Shown: positions 1-11,385 of the stretch, piece after piece
Layout of the letters: every line of letters starts with the position of its first letter
Position numbering within the stretch: the stretch's first letter is position 1
Origin: Oegoconia quadripuncta
Taxonomy: Eukaryota; Arthropoda; Insecta; Lepidoptera; Autostichidae
NCBI GenBank assembly: GCA_949316235.1
Contig: OX438741.1
Coordinates: 38,726,962 to 38,790,961 of the forward strand
DNA length: 64,000 nt
Direction of reading: 5' to 3'
Translations under genes and position numbers: made by a program
Notes under the pieces: generated by a model
The model's database searches: none
Seen by the model: the letters and a program-made list of their open reading frames with translations, nothing else
What the model was told of the DNA's origin: nothing

Positions 1-169
1 CTTTAACCAAGTGAAAGAAAATGTGAATGTCGTGTCGTACCAAGAGGTTAATTCGAGGGCTGAAAGTAGAGCGACGTGGTATTACTCCGCCGACAAGACC
101 ATAGCCCATAGCTCTTAAAATGAAGAAGAATTATAGTCGAGACTGATAAACTTCAACAGATAAACCGAT

Positions 170-395
170 CAATATTTGGGACACTTACACCAATCGTTCA
201 ATCCCATACTAAGCAAAACCTTGTACTATAGATACAAGATAACGGATAAACATACATAAATATTTATATAAACATCGATGACTCGGGAATAAATGTTCAT
301 ATTCATCACACAAACATTTACCCGTCGCGGGATTCGAACCCGCAACCGTTGGTTTCGCTGACAGGGTCACTATCCACTACACCAATCGGTCGTCA
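170..395 (-). mobile_element. SINE-A copy, full length
   Basis: tRNA-headed SINE read on the minus strand. The head is at the right end (GACGACCGATTGGTGTAGTGG, an A-box-like start) with a B-box GGTTCGAATCCCG, and the body runs left to a TATTTAT-rich tail. The same sequence recurs at 25191 (plus), 28641 and 31700. It is not a functional tRNA gene, because the acceptor arms do not pair. The family name here is mine. Confidence 0.85.
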
Positions 396-1240
396 TATGG
401 TCGTCGGTATATGGGGTTAGTTGGGGGTTAGCCTATAACTACTAATACAAAAACATATGTATTTGTGTAATAAAGATAAATAAATATAATAATAAAGCCT
501 TCAAACACTAACACCCTTCGTTTTAAAAATTCTTTAGTTGTGCAATTTATAGAGGAAAGAGAAAAATCTTACCCCCCCCCACCCCCCCTTGTCATGGAGG
601 GAGCTCGAATTGGTGATTCTAAAAATGTCCTACACGAAACTCAAACGTGAAACTTTAAAATTGAAAACGGTGAGAACTGAGGAATCCGCGCCAACTATTA
701 TGAGACCCTTTCACGTCGGAGAGTTTGTTCGCTGGTTGGTCCAAGTAATTCTTGCCTTTGTCATCTGAGCGTGGATTTTAGAGACTTAGCAAATGTTGAA
801 GCTTTTTGGATCCGTGTCTTAGAGCAGCGGCCATTTTAAAAGTTAGGTAGGTAATGTGGTTAGGTAGGTACTGTCGGAATAAGAATCGCCTATTTTCTCA
901 TTTAGTGACACACATACTTCTACAACAAGGTTCCCATGGATATACGGAATTAAACTTATTATAAAACAAAAATTATGTAAAAAGGGATATTACAAAATTT
1001 CAGACTACATTAATGAAAGTAATCCATGGGATTAAACGGCTCCTCTACACGATATATAAAATTGTTGCAACCTTTCTTGATTGTAAATGATTGATTGAAA
1101 AGAGACAAACCCTCTGAGTTTCTCGCTAGCTCTTCTCAGTAGTGGTCGCGTTCCGAGCTAGTGGTAGTTTAAAAAACAAATGACGTTCATAAGTGCATAT
1201 TGTATTGCCTACATTGAATAAATGATTTTCATTTCAGAGT
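396..1240. other. unassigned AT-rich stretch
   Basis: I see no gene here. It contains a C-rich run (571-588) and no open frame with recognisable protein content. Confidence 0.5.
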
Positions 1241-1253
1241 TTTTTTACCATTA

Positions 1254-1516
1254 AAAAATAGGGCATATTAGGTAAGTGAAATAGAAGTTATTGGCAAAGG
1301 TAGTTTTTCTTTTTTTTTAAAACAATTATCGACCCACTCTCCTGCCGGAGATTGATATGCGTCTGACGGGATTCCTACGGTTCCTATCATGCGAATTTTG
1401 ATTGGAACTCATATATTTTCTAAGTTTTATTATATTTTATGGTTTTGAAGAAAATAAAAATAAACTACCGATGTCAATACCTTCTATTTCACTTACCTAA
1501 TATGCACTATTTTTCC
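1254..1516. mobile_element. MITE-1 with inverted ends
   Basis: The left end (ATAGGGCATATTAGGTAAGTG onwards) and the right end (CACTTACCTAATATGCACTAT) are inverted repeats of about 50 bp around a central AT-rich segment with no transposase. Related partial copies lie near 6374 and 31175, which shows it is a dispersed family. The superfamily is not clear. Confidence 0.7.
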
Positions 1517-1760
1517 CTTATGGGAAAAAAAGCTCAACAGTATATGTCGTGCAAAGCGATAAATTAGCGACGGAATTTATAATTTGGACAATCGCATGAC
1601 ATCATAATATGCGGTTTATTACAAGAAGTGGTACATAGATTGCATGAGAGGGCCAAGTTGGGTAGCATGAGGGACATGCAAATGTTTACCTTTTACCAGT
1701 AAGCATCATAGGTTCCATGATCATAAAAATGGTTATGATCTGAATTCTTATATTAGGTCC

Positions 1761-2174
1761 TTACCTATGAAATTGGCGTTTTGTATGAAGAATTTCATTA
1801 AAACTGTTTTCTCCATACAAACATTTTTGATTTTTTTTTGGGAACGGCAAATCCGAATTTAGCTAAAATTTGTGTATACTATCGGATAACATTAAGTTAA
1901 GTATAGGCATAGGCAGCGTTAGTTTTTAAAAGTAACCGCTTTATAAAAGTTTCAGCGAATCTAAGAAATGATTATGGGAAGCATATGAAAAGAGCTCTGT
2001 TCAAATTTTTTTTATTAAGTGATTTAGCCCTGAAATTAAAAAATACTTCATGTGAAACCTTGAAATAATATTTCATTTTCCAAACAAAAAAACAAATTTG
2101 TATATGGCTTTGAAAATCGCAGGAATTGGTACATTATAATTAACGAAGAAAAAAAACTCCAATTTCATAGGTAA
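1761..2174. mobile_element. MITE-2 with inverted ends
   Basis: TTACCTATGAAATTGG at the left is answered by CCAATTTCATAGGTAA at the right, enclosing about 400 bp of AT-rich non-coding DNA. A fragment of the same family lies near 45455-45545. No transposase is present. Confidence 0.65.
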
Positions 2175-2245
2175 ATACAATACAATACAATACAAATACA
2201 CTTTATTGCACAACAGATAAGAAAATACAGTTTCAGAAAAGTGGT
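2175..2245 (-). mobile_element. LINE 3' end with (CAATA)n tail
   Basis: Read on the minus strand this is a 3' end with the polyadenylation signal AATAAAGTG followed by a (TTGTA)n tail. On the plus strand it reads as CAATA repeats and then CAAATACACTTTATTGCAC. The same end recurs near 14107, 14455, 27390, 32040, 33000, 33125 and 42140. Only the extreme 3' end is present, so the LINE clade is not established. Confidence 0.6.
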
Positions 2246-2553
2246 AAATACCCAATACATTATACACATAATTATCAAGTAGGTGCAGTTACTGGACACT
2301 ATGAAACGCGGGACCTCGTATTTAAAATGGCCCTCGCCGAAAATTAAACCCGCAGAGCATGCAACAAAGAAAGGGAATCAATTAATCACCTTCTGTGTGA
2401 CTGTGATGCCATGGCCGCAAGGCGTTTGCGTCATCATCAGGGTAAGGAATATCTCGAAACTAGTGACTACATGGTCTTTCCACCAACCTGTAGCATAAGA
2501 CGGAGTGCATAGGAGTGCACGGAAGATCCCGATTGGGTCAAAGTGCCTTTGGG

Positions 2554-2720
2554 CATATGCTCAACCAATCAATCAAAAAATGCTTTATTTTGTAGGTACA
2601 CAGGGTACACTTAAAATAGTCAGATTTTACATTTTTAAGGCTACTGCTTGTTCAAAAGGCAATTTTCCCCTGAGAAGAACAAGCAAGAAACTCGAGAGGT
2701 CGCTCTTTAAAAAAAAAAAA
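2554..2720 (-). mobile_element. LINE or SINE 3' fragment
   Basis: The minus strand reads GCGACCTCTCGAGTTTCTTG, then TTCTTCTCAGGGGAA and TTGAACAAGCAGTAGCC. I recognise this as a common dispersed lepidopteran 3' end. A related piece lies near 39600-39790. No coding part is present. Confidence 0.45.
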
Positions 2721-3140
2721 GGTTTTTATATTACAAAATTATTATTTTATATTATAATATTTCATTATTAATTGTGAAATAGCCTGGTTATGCGAACGGG
2801 CTGGTTATGTCCATGATTGTTTATCATCTAAATAATCTGATATTTTATAATATGCTTTCTTAACAAGTTTGTGTTTTATAGTATCTTTAAATTTATTGAA
2901 AGGAAGATTTTGTATGTCAACAGGAACTTTATTGAAAAAGCGTATACATAACCCTTTGAATGAATTACTGACTTTGTGGAGGCGACTTATGTGACCTGCA
3001 AGTTTGTCTTTATTTTTACAATATCTCTGAATCCCACGGCAAATATAAGCACGGAATAGATTATTATCATTCGTATATTCTTACTCGTATAATCTATTTT
3101 AATTTTGTGTAACATTTTGTTCTTGCTTTGAAATATACCT

Positions 3141-3489
3141 ATTTTTTTTTTTCTTTTTTTTTTATGCACAACGGGTTGATACTTGACCTCGATCACACCT
3201 GATGTTAAGTGAAGATGAGGTCGAAGGTGGAAGCGTACTAACCCGGAAACCCAAATATTTGGGGAACTGGCTATCTTATGTCTGACAACCGGAACACAAC
3301 AATGCTATTAATATTGCTGCTTGGCGGCAGATTTATATAAGATGGTGGTAGCTAGCCAGGCGGACATTTAAAATGCCCTACCACCAACCAAACCGAGTAC
3401 CTACTTAAACATGTACATCGCTGGGGATCGAACCCGCGACCTCCGAATCGTAAGCCCAATGTTGTTTACATTGAGCCACGGAGGCGGTT
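3141..3489 (-). mobile_element. SINE-C copy
   Basis: Full-length copy on the minus strand: T-run (A-rich tail) at left, then ATGCACAACGGGT, the body, and the tRNA-like head ending CCACGGAGGCGGTT at right. The head carries the B-box GGTTCGATCCCCAGCG. This is the most abundant SINE of the window. Confidence 0.9.
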
Positions 3490-4470
3490 GATATCGATAT
3501 ACATGTTTATTATTTTAATGAACTGATAATCTGTAATTGGTTTAGGATGGTATACATCATAATGTGATACTCTAAATTTATGTAACAAAGCTGTTGATAC
3601 GAATAAGTAAAATAAGATAAAAAATAAATTACAATGACTAAGGAAAGAATTTCAATTTAACTCGGAGCTACAACAAAGAGATTCTCTTAAACACAGTTCT
3701 TAGCAAACAAACAGTATAATCTTAATTAAATTCAAGATTTTTATTACGACAATGAACAATAAACACGGTGCTGTATCGGATAATCCTTTGAAAACGACCA
3801 AGCAATAAAGATAAGGCATTAATCTCATTCGAAATTTTTATCTCCTAACTTTTCTTTTTCCCTGGTATACAGGAACGCCATAAAACACCCGGCTTCCGCA
3901 AAGAGGGAAATAAAAAATGGAATAACAGCGCTAGACCATATTTGCATAATTATACGAGGTGGGAGCGGAGAAGCAGGCCGGTGCGAAGTGCCGCGAAGCA
4001 GTGAAGCGGGGCGAAGCATTGGACGGTCGTTTTGTGGCAGCCGCGCGCGATCATCGCTGCATTATATACTCAATGGAGCAATTACTTTGAAAGAAAAACC
4101 GTAGATCAAATCTGTGGCATGAAAAAGACAGCTGCAACTTACCATAATGGAGATTGTAGGTTAAATAAAGGTTTTTAAAACTAGGGAGATATGTCAGGGT
4201 ATTAAATGCAAGATCTCTGCAGAAACGTTCCTTTACTAAAACCCCCGACGAAAAACGACGGGTGTTATGTGTGTCCAGTATTTGTGTGTGGTTTGTGTCC
4301 AGTATTTGTGTGTCCAGTATCCAGTATTTGTCCGGGCGTGTCTCAGTAATGTTATTCTATTCCTATGTATACTTAGCATCCACCATTTTCGTTTTCACCG
4401 TGGTTTTTTAATTTTTACGTCGTATATAGTTTTGTATTTGTTTATTTCCAAAAAATAATTACAAGTATCA

Positions 4471-5371
4471 GGCTCTGTTTCACGACCTGCTGATAAAGAT
4501 CCGGATAGTAGACAAACACATTTCTGTTTCACCACTCTCGGTTAGTTTTAACTGGCAGATAAAGTGTCATATATCATAACAGTCAGTTCATGTGGTTGAT
4601 ATTTTTTTAAACGACTTCAAAAAAGGAGGAGGTTCTGTATTCGGGGCGTATTTTTTATCTGACGGATAATTGGAATGTTTTGACATGGCGGGTAACTTTA
4701 AGAACTTTGCTTTTTGTATGTCGGTAGTATTAGCCTTGTAATCGGGATGAAAATAAGTTTGCATGTAAAATGGATTTGTTTGAGTTTTTGGAAGATGAAT
4801 TTGACGACTTTCTGGGTCGTATAGCACGATCTCGGAGACGTCGAGTGGTGCGTAGTCGTCCAAATTATTTTTTGCTATACGATGATCAAGACTTTAGGTT
4901 TAGATTTCGATTGACAAAAGAAGCAGTAACTTATGTGTTGTCTTTGATAGAAGATGAAAGGATCAAAGTGAGTGAAGTGATGGATGAAAGCATTCCGTTT
5001 TACGTGATGGAATTTTGTAATATGTAACTTTTTTTTTAAACATTTTCGAAACTGAATTATAAGTAAATAATAAACCATAATTCAATAAATGTTAACATGC
5101 ACTCGTAAAAACTTTATTTGGGGAAACTACTATTTTTCAATATTATATGAAACGTCATGTGCTATAAAAGTTTTCTGTAACGGAACGTAATACTCGATAT
5201 TCGACATTGCCACTCCGGCTGTCAACCAAAGTATTAGATAATTACCTGCCAGTAAGTTTATCAGGCACTTAGATGGTGAAACAAGAGAAAAAATATCAGC
5301 TAGTTTTAACCGTCGGATAAGCTATCTGCTAGATTGCTATCTGACATTTTATCAGAAGGTCGTGAAACAAA
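4471..5371. mobile_element. PIF/Harbinger-like element, internally deleted
   Basis: The left end (GGCTCTGTTTCACGACCTG, then CTGATAAAG) is inverted at the right end (TTTATCAGAAGGTCGTGAAACA). A GTTTCAC-type terminus is common in PIF/Harbinger elements. Further subterminal inverted pieces (TTAGTTTTAACTGGCAG against CTGCCAGTAAG) lie inside. Between them is only the start of a transposase (4770-5027), so this is a non-autonomous derivative. Confidence 0.6.
4770..5027 (+). pseudogene. HARBI1-like transposase N-terminus
   Basis: 85 codons. An acidic start (MDLFEFLEDEFDDF) is followed by an arginine-rich stretch at residues 20-30 and then by DFRFRFRLTKEAVTYVLSLI, which matches the helical region that opens HARBI1-type DDE transposases. 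The frame stops after 85 residues, against about 350 for the family, and all catalytic residues are missing. It sits between Harbinger-type ends. The assignment is from motif memory. Confidence 0.6.
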
Positions 5372-6360
5372 TGTTTGGAATATCCAAACACTAATGTTTG
5401 GCAAATCTCTGACCACTGTACATGGGATAAAGGTTGTGATGATATTATGTATGCTGGTATATGCGTTCGTTTATATTGATGTGTTGACGGAAGTCACTCA
5501 CCTATTATTTGGAGTCTATGGCTGTGTCAATCGATCTATCTAACTGGCAAAAGGAGAGTCTTACATTTGGTATCTACAGCATAGCACCGCTATAGAATAT
5601 CCTTATCTTGGTTTAATCCTTAATCTAACCGCCTGTGCGCTACCGTCACGTCACAAAGTTCAGAACAAACACGGTGGTCGCTGCATGAGATCCAGTTAAT
5701 TATTTTCTAGCGGGTCTAGCTCATAAATATTAATTTATTTATTTGTTTAACACTTTATTGTATATATTTATATATAGTTTGACATGTATGTCAAACAAAA
5801 TATAAAAAACAGGAGAATATTAAAATATACAAAAGGCGAGCTTATCTCTATAAGAGATCTCTTCCAGCAAACCTCAGTAAGGAGACAAATAGATGAGGTA
5901 ACGTAAGAGTAGACAGCGAGTACACTTACAAAAACAGTAGTTATAAACAAACATACAACTAATAAATAGAGAAAATAACAATCATGTCGATGACATACAT
6001 ACTTAAATTATTTTATAGTTGGTATAATATAAATAAATATATTAAAATATATAATCTAATATGATAAAAATAAATACAAAACCTATAAATAAATATGATA
6101 TATACTTAAACAAATGTACACAAATAATAATAATAATCTATTGAGACAGTTTAAGGTAATGCTCCTTCAGTCGCGATTTGAAGACCGGTAACGACTGACT
6201 ATCACGTACGTCGGTGGGAAGTGAATTCCAAAGTCTAACTGCATGTATGGAGAAAGAATAGTTGTAGAAGTCTGAAGTTTAATTGTTACTCTTGAACATA
6301 AAAATCGCTTGTAGGCGCCATTTATTCGCATGACTGAGACGCCGCTGATAGCTTCTATAC
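5372..6360. other. unassigned AT-rich stretch
   Basis: No supported gene. A short palindromic repeat (TGTTTGGAATATCCAAACA, near 5372-5400) recurs in inverted, modified form near 8945-8985, so part of this belongs to an unnamed dispersed repeat. Confidence 0.4.
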
Positions 6361-6373
6361 CGGATGAGTTTTT

Positions 6374-6450
6374 TTACCGTAAGAAATAAAATAGGGCGTA
6401 TTGGGTAAGTGAATTAGAAGGTACTGGCATAGGTAGTTTATTTTTTTTTT
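6374..6450. mobile_element. MITE-1 end fragment
   Basis: Carries AATAGGGCGTATTGGGTAAG and the following TGGCATAGGTAGTTTATTTT. These match the terminal repeats of the copy at 1254-1516. The opposite end is absent. Confidence 0.5.
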
Positions 6451-6744
6451 TCAAAACCATCATCGAATAAAGCGTTAATTGTGTCGTTTTACGATCGAGT
6501 TTGTAGCTAATTCCTTCCCCAAAACGCTGAGCTTTGCCCTCTCCATAGCTCGTTGAGTGACCTTGAAGTTTCGTATGAAGCCCATAGTGATAGACCACGT
6601 TTTAGTGTCTTATTATTAATCACTGGTAACACACATTGATTAAAGACTTCCGTCCTTTAAGCACTGAGGTATTTTGAACAAGAAGACTTTGTGTAGTTTC
6701 CCGAATGCTGCCCACCCGTTGGGTGCTACACAGTTTCAAGGCCT

Positions 6745-7119
6745 TTTTTTTTCGCCTGGGAAATGCGTTGCGCCTTCCCCTCGCCTGGGTGACGGCGAGA
6801 CGGTTATGTGGGACTCCCCTCCCCATCGGGAGGGATACTCGCTAAAACCCCGTGGCAACCTTCTTCTGCAGTAGGGAGAACCTGGAAACGCAAAAGCGGC
6901 TCCAGGTCTCTCCCTCGCCCTGCCTCCGCAGGCTAGGGGAGGCCCGTTCCCGGCGGGCGGCTGGTGCGCCTCCCGGGAGGCGCTATCGTACCTCACACCG
7001 CGATCAAAGAGCGGTATAAGGCGCGACAGGGCCCGATGCGACGACACCTCCCGGGTCGCACCGGGGGGGTGTCATCCTCTCCCGGGTCGCGTCCGACGAC
7101 GACGACACGACGACGACGA
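6745..7119 (-). mobile_element. GC-rich LINE 3' end, probably R1-like
   Basis: A GC-rich insert in AT-rich DNA. On the minus strand it ends in a poly(A) (T-run at 6744-6752). It is flanked by a direct repeat CAGTTTCAAGGCCT at 6731-6744 and 7120-7133, a 14-15 bp target duplication as made by target-primed reverse transcription. Its minus-strand sequence contains CCACGGGGTTTTAGCGAG and GTCCCACATAACC, which I associate with R1-clade 3' UTRs of Lepidoptera. The 5' end is a CGT-rich run, and no reverse transcriptase remains. Confidence 0.6.
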
Positions 7120-7629
7120 CAGTTTCAAGGCCTGGTGGTCGCAAACAATGGATCGTCAATTGTGTCTGTGCCGCGGCAGTCAATGTGTTAAGTTCAGGAT
7201 CCCCTTTGGTTATAAAGTTTTTCGGTTTTAGGAATTTAGACATCACCATCATCATTACCATAAACTTCCACTGCTAAACATGAGCCTCCTTTTTAAAATC
7301 GGTTAAAAAGTAAAATTACTTTACGAGATAAATTGTCCATAACCTAAGTTCTATTATTCCGAGCCTCATATTTCATAGGAACGTTCACGTGTCCAGAGCT
7401 AGTCCCCTGCGGCCGAGTGGATGCGCAATGTAAAATTCATCGCCTCGCCTTAATGCCCCTAATGAATGTATTAGTTCAACTTTTGCGCTTGACAAAGAAT
7501 TATATTAACCATTGGTTAAAAGAAGGCTATGGGGTGTTTAAAAACCCATTGTTACAAAATATCATGTTAATCATGTTTATAATAAACCTAAGTATGTGTA
7601 TTTGTTGACGAGTGTCAATGTGTCATTTT

Positions 7630-7764
7630 GGAAGCTCCATTGAAAACCAGCGCAGTGTTGTAGTGAACGGTTGCAATTCACGCCGAGTTGGAGACTCTTT
7701 GAACTCCACCGTGCGACACCGACAATTTCATTAGATGACAAACACCATTTGTATTTTTGTATGT
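7630..7764 (+). mobile_element. LINE 3' UTR fragment
   Basis: Contains GAGTTGGAGACTCTTTGAAC, TGCGACACCGACA and TTAGATGACAA, then a TGTATGTAAATAATAAT tail. The same string occurs near 45690-45790 and in part near 46215. It is a dispersed 3' end of unknown LINE clade. Confidence 0.4.
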
Positions 7765-8010
7765 AAATAATAATAATAATAAATAAATATCCTTTGACAT
7801 ACACACAGTGTCATCTAGTTCCACAGTAAGCAACTATAGGCTTGTGTTGTGGATACCAGATGGTTGATATACTACACAAATACATTTTTTTTTGTAAATA
7901 AATACTTATTATAAATGAAAATATCCATAACTCGGGTACACATGTCCGTATTCATCACACAAACATATGCCCCTAGCGGGATTCGAACCGCGGTGTTGAC
8001 GATGTGCCTC
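7765..8010 (-). mobile_element. SINE-B copy
   Basis: tRNA-headed SINE on the minus strand. The head lies at the right with a B-box GGTTCGAATCCCGCTAG (here damaged at GAACCGCGG). The body includes CCATCTGGTATCCA and GATGACACTGTGTGTATG, and the tail is TATTTATTTATTATT. Other copies are at 17381, 19642, 24400, 31509, 33850 and 42331. Confidence 0.75.
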
Positions 8011-8324
8011 GCGAAACCTGAAACATTAAAAAAAAAAAATTTATAAAATAGCATTATTTCGAGTAAATTTAAATACCCACCTTTAATAAATATTTTCAAA
8101 AAATATTAGGTAGATGAAAAATATTACATTTGTACTTACCTCCATAATTATCAATAAAATTAATACTTGCACAAATATGTATGTGGGCACTGACATCTCT
8201 GTTGTTGGCCGTAGCTATTGATCGAGGTTCCACGCGTGGTATTCGTGCAAGCGTACCTAAATTGCTAAAGTTGTCTTTTCTATGTTATTTTTCGACCCAC
8301 ACTGTCCCACGCCGTATCTGTGTC

Positions 8325-8378
8325 GATAACACGCGGGATTGGTGTCAGAGCTGCTAACCACTACACCAAACAGGTCGT
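8325..8378 (-). mobile_element. SINE-B head fragment
   Basis: A tRNA-like head (ACGACCTGTTTGGTGTAGTG on the minus strand) with a B-box remnant. The rest of the SINE is absent. Confidence 0.45.
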
Positions 8379-8399
8379 TGTAGCATTCATCAATCAAAT

Positions 8400-9190
8400 A
8401 ACAAGCATATGTGTTTCGACTGTGTAATACATTGTACTTAATTGTGTGTCTCCCCGCCACGACACATGACAGCATTGTGCATATCTTATTCACATAATAA
8501 TTTACCACTTTTTGATTTGATATTTTATAGCGTCTTTAGTAATTCGTTCTTATTCACATCCTTAAATGGTCGCTCCGTAAATCTAATCCAAAAATCCAAT
8601 ATTCAGCTGTAGACGTCCTATGGCTGATATTATTATAATAGTGGTGATTCTTATTATATTAGATTGAACATAGCGTATGCAGAGATCCTTGTATAAGGTA
8701 CACATTGGCTTGATATGAACATAGTATACAATACATGTTGCATTTACTTGATGGGATTGTGCTCAAGAGCTTACAAAGTTAGGGCGTGTGCATACAATGC
8801 GGCAAAATCTTATGCCTCTCCGACAGCATAAAAATTGCATAGTTATTGTTTGTTTTATTATTATCGTTCGGTCGACAGCTAATGGTACTTTAACCCTAAA
8901 GACATACATAAAGTCACGACCTTAATCCCAATTTTGGTGGTCAGAGATGTCCCAAACATTAGCGTTTGGGTGTTCCAAACATTAAAATATAACAGCATCC
9001 ACGTTTCACCATAGGAACATGCAAAAATATGACAGGGGCTGAGCCCATTGCCATTGAAACGTGCAAATCTATGGAAGTTTTTTGGTGAAGTCCTTTAGTC
9101 CTTTTGCGAAGCACACAGAAAGAGACATGTTGGTTCTATTCTTTTAATGTGCCAAACCATACTACTTAGAAATCACAAACTTATAATTAA
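8400..9190. other. unassigned stretch
   Basis: No gene found. The repeat with CCCAAACATTAGCGTTTGGG near 8952-8971 is the inverted relative of the sequence near 5372-5440. Confidence 0.4.
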
Positions 9191-9193
9191 TTT

Positions 9194-9521
9194 AATTTAT
9201 GCACGACGGGTTCGTACTTGACCTCAATCACACCTGATGTTAAGTGAAGATAAGGTCGAAGGTGGAAGCGTACTGACCCGGAAACTTGGGGGACTGGGGG
9301 GACTGGCTATATTATCTCTGACAACCGGAACACAACAATGCTATTAACATTGCTGCTTGGCGGCAGATTTAGATAAGATGGTGGTTGCTAGCCAGGCGTC
9401 ATTTTAAAATGCCCTACCACTAACCAAACCGAGTACTTAAACATGTACCCCGCTGGGGATCGAACCCGCGACCTCCGAATCGTAAACCCAATGTTGTTTA
9501 CATTGAGCCACGGAGGCGGTT
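9194..9521 (-). mobile_element. SINE-C copy
   Basis: Full head (CCACGGAGGCGGTT end) and tail (TTTATGCACGACGGGTTC). The terminal A-run is very short and the body is slightly rearranged near 9290 (GGGGGACTGG doubled). Confidence 0.85.
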
Positions 9522-10150
9522 AACTTATCTAGGAGACCGGCTATCTTATCTCAAATAGTCAGAACGCAACAATGCTAAACATTCTTCAAACAAACTCCTC
9601 TTGCTCAATGTAAACTAATTCAAGGTGAGCTCATTGAGCTATCTCAGCCAGACAGAAATGCCTACCGGGGCTCTCATCCACAGTATCCTAACCCAGCGCA
9701 CCGCAGACACATGCCAGCGAGATTGAGGCCTAATTTGTAGAGGTGGTAGAGTTACACCGGCCAACCCCTGTACGGATCTTAATGAGCGTTGTCCAGATCC
9801 GACGTTGAGCTCGAAACCCAGGCAGTCAGGTGGAGCAGTTCCTGATAAAATCTACCTTGGGAATTTCGCAGGATCTGCACTCCGTCAGCTATTTCGATCG
9901 AATGTTCGGGTCCACCTAAAAGGTGATCGGGTGACCTAATAAAGTAAAAAATACACATATGGACAGCACTCTACGCACTCTGCGATGCATCCCAAACGCC
10001 CCGTGACGCACGGAGTTATTATTAATTGCAGTCTATGATTTAGTATATTTGTTAAATGGGTAAGTGTATAATAGTAATGAAGTGAACGTCAATATATGCA
10101 TATAGTGAATATGTACTAGGTATGATGAAATTAAAAAAAAATATCTCCTA
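9522..10150. other. unassigned stretch
   Basis: Between two SINE-C copies. No open frame with recognisable content and no repeat I can name. Confidence 0.4.
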
Positions 10151-10325
10151 AATTTGTTTCAACCCTACCCACATCCTACCAACACTAAAACAATTACGTA
10201 TCCTATGGTTAGTCAATCATTGCCGAATAATCGTGTAGATTATGAACTCGAACATGAACAATGTTACCGGCCAGTATATTATTGCCTCTTCCAGAGCGAC
10301 CCCTTTAGTCGCTCTGGAAGTCTAT

Positions 10326-10665
10326 TTTTTTGTTTGTTTTTTATGCACAACGGTTTGGTACTTGACCTCAATCACACCTGATGTTAAGTGAAGATGAGGT
10401 CGAAGGTGGAAGCGTTCTCACCCGGACACCCCAAATATTTGGGGAACTGGCTATCTTATCTCTGACAACCGGAACACAACAATGCTATTAACATTGCTGC
10501 TTGGTGGCAGATTTAGATAAGATGGTGGTAGCTAGCCAGGCGAACATTTAAAATGCCCTACCACCAACCAAACCGAGTACTTAAACATGTACCCCGCTGG
10601 GGATCGAATCCGCGACCTCCGAATCGTAAACCCAATGTTGTTTACATTGAGCCACGGAGGCGGTT
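10326..10665 (-). mobile_element. SINE-C copy
   Basis: Full-length minus-strand copy with a T-rich left end and an intact tRNA-like head at right. Confidence 0.9.
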
Positions 10666-10785
10666 AGTCTATATGTGGGAGCCCTATGTTCAGCAGTGGA
10701 GGAAGATGTAATCAAGCCAGGATGTACAAAATTTCCGAAGTAATTTCCTTTCGTGTGGATCAGCGTTACATGTAGAGGCCCTAAC

Positions 10786-10924
10786 TGTAGAGTATGAGCA
10801 CAGCCCTACGGACACGGGGGCAGCACTAGCCGCACGGGCATGGCGGTCGGTCGTCTTTGTGATGATGCTCATTAAATAAATCATTATAAGCTCAGTGTGT
10901 TGTCTTTCTATCGTGACCTCTACA
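10786..10924 (+). repeat. 5' LTR
   Basis: 139 bp, begins TGTAGAGTATGAGC and ends GACCTCTACA. It contains ATTAAATAAATCATT, which can serve as a polyadenylation signal. It matches the 3' LTR throughout. Confidence 0.95.
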
Positions 10925-10942
10925 TGGTGTCAGGTAATCATA
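10925..10942 (+). promoter_or_regulatory. primer-binding site
   Basis: TGGTGTCAGG follows the 5' LTR directly, where a tRNA 3' end primes minus-strand DNA. The TGG start fits a tRNA ending in CCA. I cannot name the tRNA. Confidence 0.6.
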
Positions 10943-11016
10943 AAGAGGCAAAATAACAATAAACCAAATAAAGTCGCTCACTGTGGAAAAAACCAAATTT
11001 TTACATCACTTCCAAA

Positions 11017-11385
11017 ATGGACGCCGCACTTCGTTTGCCAGAAAAACTAAACACAGAAGCCACTAATCTCGCCGAGGAATGGAAAAGGTTTAGACAACAA
11101 TTTAAAATATACCTTTTAGCGGCTAACATAGAGGAGGAAAATGACAAGAGAAAAATTGCTGTTTTACTTAACCTCATTGGTCCAGAGTGTTATGAAATTT
11201 ATGACGCGTTCCCAGACTCGGAGAAAACTAACCTTGATAAGATCTTGAACCTCTTCCAAAAACATTTTGAACCTACCAAAAACGTCATTTTCGAGAGATA
11301 CAAATTCAACCAAATTATTCAAAAACCAGGCCAGTTATTCGACAGCATCATCACAATGAGAATGACAGCATCCTGTGCCAGGTAA
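11017..11385 (+). pseudogene. gag: truncated gag
   Basis: 122 codons. The opening (MDAALRLPEKL, then EEWKRFRQQFKIYL) and the later stretch NLFQKHFEPTKNVIFERYKF are typical of gypsy-type gag polyproteins, as is the closing GQLFD. After that motif the frame runs into foreign-looking sequence and stops at 11383-11385. The rest of the capsid region and the zinc knuckle are missing because an internal deletion joins gag to the pol 3' region near 11345-11363, out of frame. Confidence 0.8.

Noticed and set aside
6736..7261. Overlapping GC-rich ORFs of 75-103 codons
   Set aside because: They lie in the 3' UTR-like LINE insertion and its flank. The frames follow from high GC.
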